DNA of 64,000 nt from Clostridium sp. 1001271B_151109_B4. GTDB lineage: Bacteria > Bacillota > Clostridia > Clostridiales > Clostridiaceae. This document shows, one piece after another, positions 1 through 9,050 of the stretch. The DNA lies in contig NZ_JADPBQ010000009.1 in assembly GCF_015670405.1 (NCBI RefSeq), positions 11,157 through 75,156 on the forward strand, read 5' to 3'. Position 1 is the first letter of the stretch; each line of letters opens with the position of its first letter. The position numbers and the translations under genes were made by a program. Below the pieces are notes generated by a model, which saw only the letters and a list, made by a program, of their open reading frames with translations, was not told the origin of the DNA and did not search any database.

Positions 1-199
1 TATAAAAGCTATAACTTTATACATTTAATACTCTTTATACTAAAACACAACTATTTATATTTTTCATATTATTTTTTTAGTCCTATATCCCTATACCATA
101 ATTAAATAAATTCTTCCATATATATTTATAATTTTTCATTTTTTATTTATAATAGTTCTATATAAAAAATATTTATTTCTTAATTCGAAGGGAGAAAAA

Positions 200-1237
200 A
201 TGGGGAATACTATTAAATTAACTGCCTTAACTAAAACTTCTGGATGTGCTGCTAAAATAGGCCCTGGAGTTTTAGATTCAGTATTAAAAAATCTACCTAA
301 ATTTGAAGACTCAAATCTTATGGTTGGTTTTGATAAAAAAGATGATGCTTGTGTATATAAAGTAAGTGAAGATAAAGTCCTTATTCAAACTGTTGACTTT
401 TTCCCTCCTATGGTTGATGATCCTTACATATTTGGACAAATTGCTGCTACAAATGCATTGAGTGATATTTATGCTATGGGTGGTGATCCTGCAATTGCAA
501 TGAATTTATTATGCTTTCCATCTTGTTTAGATTCATCAATAATGCATGATATTTTAGCTGGCGGATACAGTAAGGTATCTGAATCTGGTGCAATTGTTAG
601 TGGTGGTCATACTATTGCAGACCCTACTCCTAAATATGGACTTTGTGTAACTGGATTTGCTCATCCTAATGAAATCCTTACTAACAGTAATGCTAAAACT
701 GGTGATGTCCTTGTTCTTACTAAACCCTTAGGCATAGGTATTTTAAATACAGCAACTAAAGCAGAATTACTATCTTATGAAAAAATTAAAGAAGTAACTA
801 ATGTAATGACAACTTTAAATAAATATGCTAAAGATTCTTTAAAAAACTTAAATGTTAATTCTTGTACAGATATAACTGGATTTAGCCTAATAGGTCATGG
901 GTATGAAATGGCAAGTGGAAGTAATAAAACTATTGAGTTCTACTCTAATTCAATACCTCTTATTACCGATTCTCTAGAATATGCTAGAATGGGAATTATT
1001 CCTGAAGGAATGTATAACAATTTAGAATATTTAAAGAATACTTTTGACTGTTACTCCTCTGTTACTCAAGAAATGCAAGATGTACTCCTAGACCCTCAAA
1101 CTTCTGGTGGTCTACTTTTATCAATGCCAGAAAAAGATGCTTTGGAATATATATCAAGAATGGAACTCCATAATCCTTGGACAAAAATTATTGGTACTGT
1201 TACTGATAAGCAATCACATTCAATAATAATAAAATAA
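200..1237 (+). CDS. selD: Selenide, water dikinase (selenophosphate synthetase)
   Basis: Makes selenophosphate from selenide and ATP, the selenium donor for all known selenium-use pathways. The 345-residue length is normal. The N-terminal motif TSGCAAK places the catalytic Cys at residue 16 (codon TGT) and the essential Lys at 19, matching Cys17/Lys20 of E. coli SelD, so this is the Cys form and not a selenoprotein. PurM-like ATP-binding motifs follow (SGGHTIAD, LTKPLGIGI). An AAGGGAG site sits a few bases before the ATG. It converges on yedF-yqeB-yqeC, and no selA, selB or mnmH is visible, so the neighbours suggest selenophosphate goes to a selenium-dependent molybdenum hydroxylase. The family call is very secure; the destination of the selenium is inference. 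Confidence 0.97.
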   Translation: MGNTIKLTALTKTSGCAAKIGPGVLDSVLKNLPKFEDSNLMVGFDKKDDACVYKVSEDKVLIQTVDFFPPMVDDPYIFGQIAATNALSDIYAMGGDPAIAMNLLCFPSCLDSSIMHDILAGGYSKVSESGAIVSGGHTIADPTPKYGLCVTGFAHPNEILTNSNAKTGDVLVLTKPLGIGILNTATKAELLSYEKIKEVTNVMTTLNKYAKDSLKNLNVNSCTDITGFSLIGHGYEMASGSNKTIEFYSNSIPLITDSLEYARMGIIPEGMYNNLEYLKNTFDCYSSVTQEMQDVLLDPQTSGGLLLSMPEKDALEYISRMELHNPWTKIIGTVTDKQSHSIIIK

Positions 1238-1249
1238 TATACAATTAAA

Positions 1250-1316
1250 AAGTCAGCATAATACAAAATTTTTCTATTATTTATAGTAAATAGAATATTC
1301 TAAATTATGCTGACTT
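1250..1316. terminator. Inverted repeat between convergent selD and yedF
   Basis: A perfect 13-base inverted repeat (AAGTCAGCATAAT at 1250-1262, its complement at 1304-1316) encloses a second small repeat, ttctatt/aatagaa. It sits between two converging genes, so it probably ends transcription from both sides. The U-runs are weak, so termination is inferred from position and stem strength. Confidence 0.6.
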
Positions 1317-1397
1317 ATTATTTAACCTTATATTTTTATATACTAAATAATATTTTTTAATATTTTTATTCTAATATAATTCATTAATCTTCTATAA

Positions 1398-1994
1398 TTA
1401 TATAGTTATCACTTTTGATACCTGTTTCATAACATTTGTTATATCATACATGTTACTAACTTTTCCTACACCTAACACGTCTTCTAAACCATAAAAATTA
1501 AGGCAAGCACCACAAACTAACATTTCTACTCCTTTAGCTTCTAAAAGTTTTAAATGCTCAATTGCTTGCTCATTTAAGGTTGGAACTTTCACGCCTCCAT
1601 TCATAAATAAAATTGAACTTGGCAAGTCTTCACCTTCAGAAATAGTATATAAGAACATCTTCATTAATGATTTACCTAACTCATCATCTCCACTGCCAAT
1701 GGTTTCTTTATTCATAAATACAGCCCAATTTCCTAATTCTTTTTTCTCTTCTAATTTATTTAAAATATCCTCACATTCTTCACATCCATTAGAAAATTCA
1801 ACTTTAAAGTTACCTTTATCCTGTATAATTTTTATTTCAAACCCTTGATTTTTTGCAAGCTTTTTTAAGTTTTCAACAGCAATTTTATTATCTACTTCAA
1901 TTTCAAAAAAATTAACTCCAGATTCTATTTCCTTTTTAGCCATTATCACTGGTATTGGACAATTCTTTCCCTTAGCATCTATAAATTTTTTCAT
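1398..1994 (-). CDS. yedF: Selenium metabolism protein YedF (TusA-DsrE fusion)
   Basis: A 198-residue cytosolic protein. Residues 1-70 form a TusA/SirA-like domain with the sulfur-carrier motif CPIP at 12-15. A CEEC linker follows at 71-74, then a DsrE/DsrF-like domain (about 88-198) carrying the pair CGAC at 161-164. This two-domain layout defines the family linked by phylogenetic profile to SelD; a role in carrying activated selenium or sulfur is assumed, not shown. The start has AGGGAG seven bases upstream. It is the last gene of a minus-strand set yqeC-yqeB-yedF, 22 bases after yqeB, which supports co-transcription and a shared role in maturing a Se-containing hydroxylase. Confidence 0.92.
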   Translation of the reverse strand: MKKFIDAKGKNCPIPVIMAKKEIESGVNFFEIEVDNKIAVENLKKLAKNQGFEIKIIQDKGNFKVEFSNGCEECEDILNKLEEKKELGNWAVFMNKETIGSGDDELGKSLMKMFLYTISEGEDLPSSILFMNGGVKVPTLNEQAIEHLKLLEAKGVEMLVCGACLNFYGLEDVLGVGKVSNMYDITNVMKQVSKVITI

Positions 1995-2016
1995 AACTTA
2001 CTCCCTAATCTTTCAT

Positions 2017-2808
2017 TTATTTATTCTTATTACTCATATACATTATTGCTTCTAATACTCCACCACCTATAGATCTTGCTTTATCTGAAATTGTAAAACA
2101 ATGATCTCTTTCACATCGTGGATCAATATCTCCAGCCTTCATACCTTTAAACACTTCAATATTTTCTTGTAACATTCCTCTTACTATTCCATCAATTTGC
2201 GCTAAAACTTCTTCTTCATCTACATAAGCCACTACTTCACCTTTTTTAACAAAATCCCCTATTTTAACAATTGGCTTTATTTTACCATTTGCTGAAGCTC
2301 TTATAATTCTTTCTTTAGTATATCCACCAATGTTACCTGGAACCCCTGTATTTGGTATAGCACTCCCCTTCTCTATAACTTTACCTAAATAGTGACCTCT
2401 TTTAGTTTCAACTACTAAATCACAGTCAACCTGTGCTTCAAATCCTGGCCCTACTCCAATAACTATCGGTGCATCATCTATGCTTGTACCTAAATTTTTC
2501 TTTGCAATTATAGAATCTACAACTACATTAGGCTTTAACTTTGATACAATTTCTGCTTTTTCATCAATTATAATTGGTATATTACCTTTACTTATCGCTT
2601 CATTTATCTCATCTATACTATTAACCTTAACTCCTTTAATTCCTTCAATAGTTATTTCATTATCAAATATAGCTTGAGAAAAAGCTACTGTTCTTCTTAC
2701 GGTTGTAGGTTTCTCTATTTCTGTCATTATAATATCAAATCCACTTTTTCTTAATCTGTATGCTATACCACTTGCTAAATCTCCTGCACCTTTAATCACT
2801 ATTAGCAT
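2017..2808 (-). CDS. yqeB: YqeB, selenium-dependent molybdenum hydroxylase system protein
   Basis: A 263-residue protein of the EF2563/YqeB family. It begins with a Rossmann-like segment (IKGAGDLASGIAYRL, residues 5-19), as in the XdhC-related maturation proteins, and ends with a lipoyl/biotin-like turn region (VKKGEVVAYVDEEEV). YqeB is found almost only in genomes that carry SelD and a selenium-dependent molybdenum hydroxylase; its biochemical step is unknown. Translation is probably coupled to yqeC, whose stop lies two bases before this ATG, with GAGGTG as the ribosome site. Confident as a family member; function is by association only. Confidence 0.9.
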   Translation of the reverse strand: MLIVIKGAGDLASGIAYRLRKSGFDIIMTEIEKPTTVRRTVAFSQAIFDNEITIEGIKGVKVNSIDEINEAISKGNIPIIIDEKAEIVSKLKPNVVVDSIIAKKNLGTSIDDAPIVIGVGPGFEAQVDCDLVVETKRGHYLGKVIEKGSAIPNTGVPGNIGGYTKERIIRASANGKIKPIVKIGDFVKKGEVVAYVDEEEVLAQIDGIVRGMLQENIEVFKGMKAGDIDPRCERDHCFTISDKARSIGGGVLEAIMYMSNKNK

Positions 2809-2810
2809 CT

Positions 2811-3569
2811 CTACACCTCATTAAACTCTTTATAACTTGTAATTATACTTTTTATATTGTTTTGCTGCAAATATTCACATATTTCTTCTGCTAACTCTAA
2901 CAATTCCTTGTTATCTACCTTATTAATCACTGCTCTATAAACAGCATTTCTACATTCATTGACTCCTTTTTTTTGCCCATCTTCACTACTTAATAAAATA
3001 GCTATATCTTTAGGTTTAATAACATAATTGTCATTTTTCTTTAATATATTACAAACCTGCTGTGGCCTATGGCATGTTTCCTTTATGCTTTTATTTAATG
3101 AGTCTATTCCAGCAACCCCAACAACCATTGTAGTATTTTTTAAAATAACAGGTTCATGGCTTGCTGGCGCCTTAAGAGGTAACATTTTTGCTCCATCAGC
3201 TTCAATTATTAAAAAATCACATAAATTTATTAGAGTCTCAGCTATATCTTCACCAACACTTGAAATCTTATCATTTTTTTCTTTAATTCCTACTGTAACC
3301 AAATTATATGTTTTTAATCTTTCAATTATTTCATTGACATCACCTTTAAAATCAATACAATCCTTTGGCATATGCATATGTGTTGTAGTTGTAACTAAAA
3401 CCTTTTTACCTAAATCACTTAACTCCTTTGCCAATGTGTAAACAGATGTTGTTTTTCCCCCTCCACCAACAAAGGAAATAATACTCTTTTCCTTTAAATT
3501 CATTCCTAAAGCTTCATATAAATATCTTTCTTTTCTTATTGAATTATTTTCATAACCATAAATTTTCAT
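2811..3569 (-). CDS. yqeC: YqeC, putative selenium-dependent hydroxylase accessory ATPase
   Basis: A 252-residue P-loop protein with Walker A motif GGGGKTT at residues 35-41 and a likely Walker B region (LCDFLIIEADGAKMLPLKAP). That sequence is the signature of YqeC, a family restricted to the selenium-dependent molybdenum hydroxylase system. It probably uses ATP or GTP to help load a cofactor or selenium, but no activity is established. It is the first gene of yqeC-yqeB-yedF, with AAGGAAT before its ATG. About 190 bases of AT-rich DNA separate it from the next gene upstream, so the operon promoter should lie there. The hydroxylase structural genes are not in the window. Confidence 0.9.
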   Translation of the reverse strand: MKIYGYENNSIRKERYLYEALGMNLKEKSIISFVGGGGKTTSVYTLAKELSDLGKKVLVTTTTHMHMPKDCIDFKGDVNEIIERLKTYNLVTVGIKEKNDKISSVGEDIAETLINLCDFLIIEADGAKMLPLKAPASHEPVILKNTTMVVGVAGIDSLNKSIKETCHRPQQVCNILKKNDNYVIKPKDIAILLSSEDGQKKGVNECRNAVYRAVINKVDNKELLELAEEICEYLQQNNIKSIITSYKEFNEV

Positions 3570-3730
3570 ATTAATTCCTTACATTTCACTTTATTTAATA
3601 ATTTATTAAAATATTTTTAACGCTTATTCGCATTATATTTTCCCCTTTATTATACAAAGTTTTACTTGTTTTATAAATACTTAATAATAAATTAAATAAT
3701 TCCTATAAATATTAGTATCTTTATATAAAA

Positions 3731-3760
3731 ATAAAAGCCACCAAATTAGGTGACTTTTAT
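3731..3760 (-). terminator. Intrinsic terminator after the 65-residue gene
   Basis: Read on the minus strand, AAAAGTCACC pairs with GGTGGCTTTT around a six-base loop (one G-U pair), followed by T-rich sequence. It begins directly after the stop at 3761. On the plus strand one position is a C-A mismatch, so the minus strand is the likely sense. Confidence 0.75.
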
Positions 3761-3958
3761 TTATTCTTCATATAAGTTATCTTCAATTATTTTATTAGCC
3801 AAAATACCAATGTTTACTTCTCTTATATCCATATAAACATCAATAATTCTATCTACTAAAGTTACTTCTACATATTCAATGTCTTTTCCATCTTCATCCT
3901 TATAAGTAATTATATCATATGTTATTATATCTTCTTTTAGTTGTTTTTTACTTATCAT
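3761..3958 (-). CDS. Small acidic hypothetical protein
   Basis: A 65-residue acidic protein, MISKKQLKEDII...DNLYEE, with no Cys, no signal peptide and no membrane segment. I do not recognise a family. It reads as a small alpha/beta fold, with strand-like stretches IEYVEVTLVD and RIIDVYMDI. It lies 14 bases downstream of the HAD phosphatase gene on the same strand, has GGAGAAG before the ATG and is closed by a clean terminator, so it is likely a real gene, probably co-transcribed with the phosphatase. Confidence 0.7.
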   Translation of the reverse strand: MISKKQLKEDIITYDIITYKDEDGKDIEYVEVTLVDRIIDVYMDIREVNIGILANKIIEDNLYEE

Positions 3959-3972
3959 TTGCTTCTCCTTAA

Positions 3973-4596
3973 TTATATTATTTTTAACAATTGATCAAAA
4001 GAGTCTATTGAATTATAAAACTCCTCTACATTTCCAAATCCATATTTTGCAAATATAAAAGGAACATTAGCAAATTTCGCTGCATTTGCATCACCTTGGG
4101 TATCCCCTACATAAACAGGATTTTTTAAGTTATTCCTCTCAACTATTAGCTTAATATTTTCACCTTTAGGTAATCCTGTTCTTCCAGGACATTCATAATC
4201 AATAAAGTATTTATCTAATTTATGTGCTTTAAAGAAACATTCTATGTAACCATCTTGACAGTTACTAACTATAAATAGTTTATAATTTTTTGATAATTCC
4301 TTTAATGTATCTTCTAATTTATCATATAGTGTTGCACCATAATCTCTTAAATATTCATTTTCATATTCACAACATTCTTTTATTACTTTAAGTTGCATTT
4401 TAGCATCTAGCTCTGGTAATAAAATACTTGCTATCTCATCCAATAATTTTCCCATACATGGCTTTAAGTCTTCAACAGTTACTTCTTTACGCTTTAAATT
4501 ATATTTTGCAATTATACTAGTCCAAGTTTTTGCTACTTCTGCAGTTGAATCCCATAACGTCCCATCTAAATCAAATATTATTCCATCAAACTTCAT
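3973..4596 (-). CDS. HAD-family phosphatase, phosphoglycolate phosphatase-like
   Basis: A 207-residue haloacid dehalogenase-like hydrolase. Motif I is FDLDGT with nucleophile Asp9 and acid/base Asp11; motif II is FIVSN near residue 110; the conserved Lys lies near LPKGENIK, and motif IV is VGDTQGD. The helical cap between motifs I and II and the overall size resemble phosphoglycolate phosphatase/beta-phosphoglucomutase-type enzymes. The substrate cannot be told from sequence. AGGAGG lies before the start, and the gene is followed closely by the small 65-residue gene. Confidence 0.88.
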   Translation of the reverse strand: MKFDGIIFDLDGTLWDSTAEVAKTWTSIIAKYNLKRKEVTVEDLKPCMGKLLDEIASILLPELDAKMQLKVIKECCEYENEYLRDYGATLYDKLEDTLKELSKNYKLFIVSNCQDGYIECFFKAHKLDKYFIDYECPGRTGLPKGENIKLIVERNNLKNPVYVGDTQGDANAAKFANVPFIFAKYGFGNVEEFYNSIDSFDQLLKII

Positions 4597-4769
4597 TTTA
4601 TCCTCCTAGTATATCTTTTTAATTATTATATCATCTTTTCATATTATTATCATTATTAGTTATATCTACTTTAAATAAATTTAACTAAGCAAACCAAATA
4701 TATGGTTTAAATATGTAACATATGTAAAAGTAAGTTAATAAAATATATTGTAATAACGGAGGTAAGCTT

Positions 4770-5375
4770 ATGAGAAAAAATAAAAATAAACTCTTACATG
4801 CATTAATTAAATGTTGGAATCAAATAGCTATTAGCGATAAATCTTTAATAATTATAATGTTTATACTTTTACTTCAATGTATCTATAATTTATTTATGCC
4901 TGAACCTTCAACAAATAGTGGAATATCTATTAGTGTTATCATACGTACTACTGTTGCTTCTATTTTTGGTTACTTTTTAAGCGAAAATTTTTTAAAACAC
5001 GAAGTTATAAAGAGCAGTGATTCTAACTCTCCAATAATCGTTACAATAGATGAAGATGAGTTAGACGATAAAGAGGATAAAGAAAAGTATCTAAAAGACG
5101 AGGATAGAAATTGTAAAATTGAAAGTAAAAATAAATCCAATAACCTTTCAACGGATTTAAAATATTACATTTGCAATAAATCTTTTCAAGTTATTGTTGC
5201 TTTATCAGTTTGTGTAATTGCTTTATCTTCGCTAATTATAGGATATGATTTCAACCTAATTCCTGAAGAAGCCAATCCATCTATAATACAATTTAGAGAC
5301 TTAATAAGTAGCTGTGTAGGATTTTTATTAGGATGTTCAAGGAGTAATTCAAACAAAAATTCATCAAATAAATAA
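4770..5375 (+). CDS. Hypothetical membrane protein with acidic cytosolic loop
   Basis: A 201-residue protein of no family I recognise. Hydrophobic segments appear at about 25-42, 53-72 and 134-157, with a weaker one at 175-192 (LISSCVGFLLGC). Between the second and third is a very charged stretch (residues about 92-128, rich in D, E and K) that probably faces the cytoplasm. The C-terminus is Ser/Asn-rich. The start is well supported by GGAGG at 4758-4762. It stands alone between the HAD gene on the other strand and glgA, so context gives no hint of function. Confidence 0.72.
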   Translation: MRKNKNKLLHALIKCWNQIAISDKSLIIIMFILLLQCIYNLFMPEPSTNSGISISVIIRTTVASIFGYFLSENFLKHEVIKSSDSNSPIIVTIDEDELDDKEDKEKYLKDEDRNCKIESKNKSNNLSTDLKYYICNKSFQVIVALSVCVIALSSLIIGYDFNLIPEEANPSIIQFRDLISSCVGFLLGCSRSNSNKNSSNK

Positions 5376-5382
5376 ATAAAAA

Positions 5383-5410
5383 GCCACAACATATTTTAAT
5401 ACATTGTGGC
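5383..5410 (-). terminator. Intrinsic terminator, glgA side
   Basis: GCCACAA and its complement (5383-5389, 5404-5410) form a stem that on the minus strand is followed by TTTTTATTT, so it best fits the end of the glgA transcript about 120 bases downstream of its stop. On the plus strand the T-run is poor, but it may also slow transcription of the membrane-protein gene. Confidence 0.7.
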
Positions 5411-5531
5411 TCCTTATTATAATATTCTATTTACTACAACTCTTGCTTATATTAATACTAAGTACTTATATTCCTTAAAATCTTCTATAAATAACATTTA
5501 ATTTCTACAACTTTAGAATATCATAATACTT

Positions 5532-6986
5532 TTACCATTCACCCATTAATTTTCTATAAAGCCCAGCATACTCTTGTGCTGAATTTCTCCAAGAATAATC
5601 TTTTTCCATTCCTCTAAATGCTATACCATTCCATTTATCTCTATGATCAAAATAAATATGTTTAGCATAATTAATTGTATTAAGCATTTCATGAGCATTA
5701 TAATTTGCAAATGAGAAGCCTGTACCACAATCAGAATATATATTAAATGGTTCAACAGTATCTCTTAAGCCACCTGTTTCTCTAACTATAGGAACGGTTC
5801 CATATCTTAATGATATAAGTTGTGTTAAACCGCAAGGTTCAAATCTAGATGGAACAAGCATTGCATCAGCCGCTGCATATATCTTATGAGCTCTGTTATT
5901 TGAAAAATAAATATTGCCAGATACCTTTCCTTTTAACTTCCACTCATAATATCTAAACATATCTTCATATCCTTTATCACCAGTTCCAAGGACTACCAAT
6001 TGAGTGTTATCATCTACAATTTTTTCTATTACTCTAGCAATTAAATCTACACCTTTTTGATCAGTCAATCTTGATATTATACCTATCATAAATTTATTAT
6101 CATTTTCTTCTAATCCTAATTCGTGTTGTAATCCTCTTTTATTATATAATTTATTTTCTATAAAACTATATTTATTATATTTACTGAATATTTCATTATC
6201 TGTTTCAGGATTATACTCATTATAATCAATACCATTTAATATTCCATAAAGATCTCCTGACTTTTGGCATACTACTCCATCAAGTCCTTCACCATAGTAA
6301 TCATTTTGTATCTCATTTTTATAACTATTACTTACAGTAGTTATATAATTTGCATAAACCATTCCACCCTTTAACATGTTAGCTTCCTTATTATATTCCA
6401 TATCAGTAGGTCTAAACACATAATCTGGGAAATTAGTTATTTTTTGAAGAGTGTTAATATCCCAAATTCCTTGGAATCTTAAATTATGGATTGTCATTAT
6501 AGTTTTTATATTATCGTAGAAATGATTATCTCTAAATATTGTGTGTAAATACACAGGTAATACCCCTGTTTGCCAATCATGACAATGTATTATATCTGGT
6601 CTAAAATCTATACTTGGTAAAATTGATAATGCTGCCTTACTAAAGAAGCAGAATTTTTCAATGTCAAATCTAGTATCTCCATATGGAGTATTTCCTCCAA
6701 AATAACGTTGATTATCGATAAAATAAAATGTAATTCCATCATATTGTGTTGTCAATACACCAACATATTCACTACCAGTGACTTGTCCTAGATCCATATA
6801 AAAATGTGTAATATATTTAAAATCACTTCTGTAGTGCCATGGTATACATGTATAATTTGGTATCACAACTCTTACATCAAACTCTTCTTTTGGAAATGAT
6901 TTAGGAAGCGATCCTACAACATCTGCTAGTCCACCAGTTTTAATAAATGGTACACATTCAGAAGCGACAAATAATATTTTTTTCAT
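5532..6986 (-). CDS. glgA: Glycogen synthase (ADP-glucose starch/glycogen glucosyltransferase)
   Basis: A 484-residue GT5 family enzyme that extends alpha-1,4-glucan from ADP-glucose. The ADP-glucose-binding motif KTGGL is at residues 16-20 in the GT5 N-terminal domain, followed by HCHDWQTG; the C-terminal GT-B domain carries SRLTDQKGVDL and the EPCGLTQL motif (SRFEPCGLTQLISLRYG). Length is typical. GGGAGG precedes the ATG. The other glycogen genes (glgC, glgD, glgP, branching enzyme) are not beside it, so it is a single-gene unit here. Confidence 0.97.
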   Translation of the reverse strand: MKKILFVASECVPFIKTGGLADVVGSLPKSFPKEEFDVRVVIPNYTCIPWHYRSDFKYITHFYMDLGQVTGSEYVGVLTTQYDGITFYFIDNQRYFGGNTPYGDTRFDIEKFCFFSKAALSILPSIDFRPDIIHCHDWQTGVLPVYLHTIFRDNHFYDNIKTIMTIHNLRFQGIWDINTLQKITNFPDYVFRPTDMEYNKEANMLKGGMVYANYITTVSNSYKNEIQNDYYGEGLDGVVCQKSGDLYGILNGIDYNEYNPETDNEIFSKYNKYSFIENKLYNKRGLQHELGLEENDNKFMIGIISRLTDQKGVDLIARVIEKIVDDNTQLVVLGTGDKGYEDMFRYYEWKLKGKVSGNIYFSNNRAHKIYAAADAMLVPSRFEPCGLTQLISLRYGTVPIVRETGGLRDTVEPFNIYSDCGTGFSFANYNAHEMLNTINYAKHIYFDHRDKWNGIAFRGMEKDYSWRNSAQEYAGLYRKLMGEW

Positions 6987-7215
6987 CTCAAAATTCCTCC
7001 CGTTTTTAATCTGTTCTATCCTATATTATGTTATTTAAATTTAATATTAATTTTCTCAAATTCTAATAATATTTTACCATATTCCCATATTTTTGAAATA
7101 GTTTATTGTTATATTTACGAATAAAATTTCTGTAAACCTTTCTAAATAACATTTTAATTAATTTTATTGTCTTTTTTTGATTAGTTGGTAATTTTTTACT
7201 TATATAAAACCAATT

Positions 7216-7244
7216 TTGTACTAATATATATTCTATGTTATAAT
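7216..7244 (+). promoter_or_regulatory. Sigma-A type promoter for the 64-residue gene
   Basis: TTGTAC at 7216-7221 and TATAAT at 7239-7244 are separated by exactly 17 bases, about 50 bases before the ATG at 7297. The rest of the 310-base gap 6987-7296 between glgA and this gene is AT-rich DNA in which I see no gene. Confidence 0.75.
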
Positions 7245-7296
7245 TATATTGAAATAATTTTATTTCAACACTTTACATTAAAAGGATGGGATTATT

Positions 7297-7491
7297 ATGA
7301 GAAATAATGCATATGAAATCATGAAAGAAATGTGGTCAATTGATGAGGAAATTCAAAAACTTACATCCGATTTAAAGAAAACAGCTCAAATTACAGAAAG
7401 AGAAGTATTAGAACGACGTATAGATTCATTATATGCTGAATTTTTGAAATATAAACATTTACTACAAGATATTCAAGTTACAGGCCTATAA
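7297..7491 (+). CDS. Small coiled-coil hypothetical protein
   Basis: A 64-residue protein, largely alpha-helical by inspection: heptad-like spacing of hydrophobic residues through IQKLTSDLKKTAQITEREVLERRIDSLYAEF would fit a coiled coil or a helical hairpin. No Cys and no signal peptide. I do not recognise a family. It is a convincing gene despite its size: a near-consensus promoter with 17-base spacing upstream, an AAAGGATGG ribosome site, and an intrinsic terminator right after the stop. Confidence 0.8.
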   Translation: MRNNAYEIMKEMWSIDEEIQKLTSDLKKTAQITEREVLERRIDSLYAEFLKYKHLLQDIQVTGL

Positions 7492-7500
7492 TAAAAAAAA

Positions 7501-7524
7501 GTACCAAACAACTTCGTTTGGTAC
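7501..7524. terminator. Bidirectional intrinsic terminator
   Basis: GTACCAAAC (7501-7509) pairs with GTTTGGTAC (7516-7524), flanked by a run of A on the left and a run of T on the right, so it works for the small plus-strand gene and for the transporter on the minus strand. Confidence 0.92.
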
Positions 7525-7532
7525 TTTTTTTA

Positions 7533-9050
7533 TTATGCTACTTTATCTATTGAATCCTTATTTCTTCCATATCTTTTCTCATATCTAGAAATTAAGAAGA
7601 AAGCAATTAATCCAAATACTATTGGTCCAGCTAATTGGAATCCAGTAGAAACATAATCTTTAGTTTCAATTGCTGGTTGTAATATTGTAAATATGTTAGC
7701 AAATCCAACCGTACAAGTTACTATTATAGCCCATATTGTTGCAACTGTTTTACTTTTAAAGAAAATAAAAGGTTTATCTATACTATCATTTTTCTTAAAG
7801 TAAATAAATGCAATTGATAAGAACATAGTTGGTATTGTCATTGCTACATTTCCCATAAGTATTAAATAATCTAAGAAACTAGAAGATTTTCCACCTGTTA
7901 TAACTGCAATTATAATAATAGCTACAACCGCTATACATTGCATCCACATTGCATTTACAGGCATACCATTTTCATTTATTGCAGTCCATTTTTCTGGCCA
8001 TATCTCCTTTGGAGTACCTTCTATTAATTGTTTTAATGGCGAATAAATTAATGTAAAGAATGCCCCCAATAAAGCTAAGAACATTGCTAATCCAATATAT
8101 CTAGCAAACCAAGTACCCATTATCTCAACTCCATGTGGAGATAATCCAAATACTTCACCTAACCTAACTCCTAAGTTTTTAATAACCACATATGCTACAT
8201 TTGCCATTCTTACATCAGGATTTGAAAGTACCTCTTGCCAATTAGTAAATAAACCAACCATCAATATTGCTAAAGAGTAACCTACACCAATTACTATTGC
8301 TGAAATTTTAATTCCTTTTGGAAATGTCTCATTAGCATTTTCTGTTTGGTCAACAAGTCCACCGACTGCTTCTAATCCTCCATAAGCAAATATAGCAAAT
8401 ACTAAAAATCCTAATACTGCTAAAACACTTCCATAAGCTGGATTAGGTGAGTGTGCAAATTCAGATAAATTCAATGGTTGTGCTGCTTGAAAACCATTAG
8501 CAAAAAATACTATTAATGAACCAACTATTAATAGTACATTTGCACTTGTTACAAATATACCTCCAATAGATGCAACTTTTGAAATACTATTCAAACCTTT
8601 TGATGATAAGAATGTAATTAATATAACAAACATTGCTCCTAAAATACCCAATGTTTGTGAAGAAGTAAGTCCAAACAATGACCAAGTAGATGTTTTATCA
8701 GTTCCAAATATCAAATTAGAAAGCGGAACCCATATAGATGATGATACACTAACCATCCAAACTATATATGATGCGAACCACATAAATGTACCAATAAATG
8801 CAAACTTTCTACCAATAGACTTTTGCATCCAAACATAAATCCCACCTTTTTCTTCTTTAAATGCTGCTCCAAATTCAGCCATCATAAATGCATAAGGAAT
8901 AAAGAAGCATATAGCTCCAAAAATATACCATGGAATTGCTGAATATCCCATAAGGAAAAATGCCCTTGGAATATTATTAAATCCAAATACTGATGTAAAA
9001 ATCATAAGTATTAATGCAATTAAAGTTAGTTTACCTTTATTATTACTCAT
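7533..9050 (-). CDS. yjeM: APC-superfamily amino acid transporter, YjeM type
   Basis: A 505-residue integral membrane permease with about 12 hydrophobic segments. The first, LIALILMIFTSVFGFNNIPRAF, carries the APC substrate-binding helix, and the whole protein reads closely like E. coli YjeM (MGYSAIPWYIFGA, FAIFAYGGLEAVGGLVDQTEN, GMPVNAMWMQC), of the glutamate/GABA antiporter branch. The transported amino acid is not established. GGGAGG precedes the ATG; the gene is monocistronic, closed by the terminator at 7501-7524. Confidence 0.9.
   Translation of the reverse strand: MSNNKGKLTLIALILMIFTSVFGFNNIPRAFFLMGYSAIPWYIFGAICFFIPYAFMMAEFGAAFKEEKGGIYVWMQKSIGRKFAFIGTFMWFASYIVWMVSVSSSIWVPLSNLIFGTDKTSTWSLFGLTSSQTLGILGAMFVILITFLSSKGLNSISKVASIGGIFVTSANVLLIVGSLIVFFANGFQAAQPLNLSEFAHSPNPAYGSVLAVLGFLVFAIFAYGGLEAVGGLVDQTENANETFPKGIKISAIVIGVGYSLAILMVGLFTNWQEVLSNPDVRMANVAYVVIKNLGVRLGEVFGLSPHGVEIMGTWFARYIGLAMFLALLGAFFTLIYSPLKQLIEGTPKEIWPEKWTAINENGMPVNAMWMQCIAVVAIIIIAVITGGKSSSFLDYLILMGNVAMTIPTMFLSIAFIYFKKNDSIDKPFIFFKSKTVATIWAIIVTCTVGFANIFTILQPAIETKDYVSTGFQLAGPIVFGLIAFFLISRYEKRYGRNKDSIDKVA

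Noticed and set aside
200-1237. Selenocysteine (TGA) codon in selD or elsewhere
   Set aside because: The active-site codon is TGT (Cys). I saw no in-frame TGA that joins two parts of a gene family; HesB-like residue after GCG is AGA (Arg).
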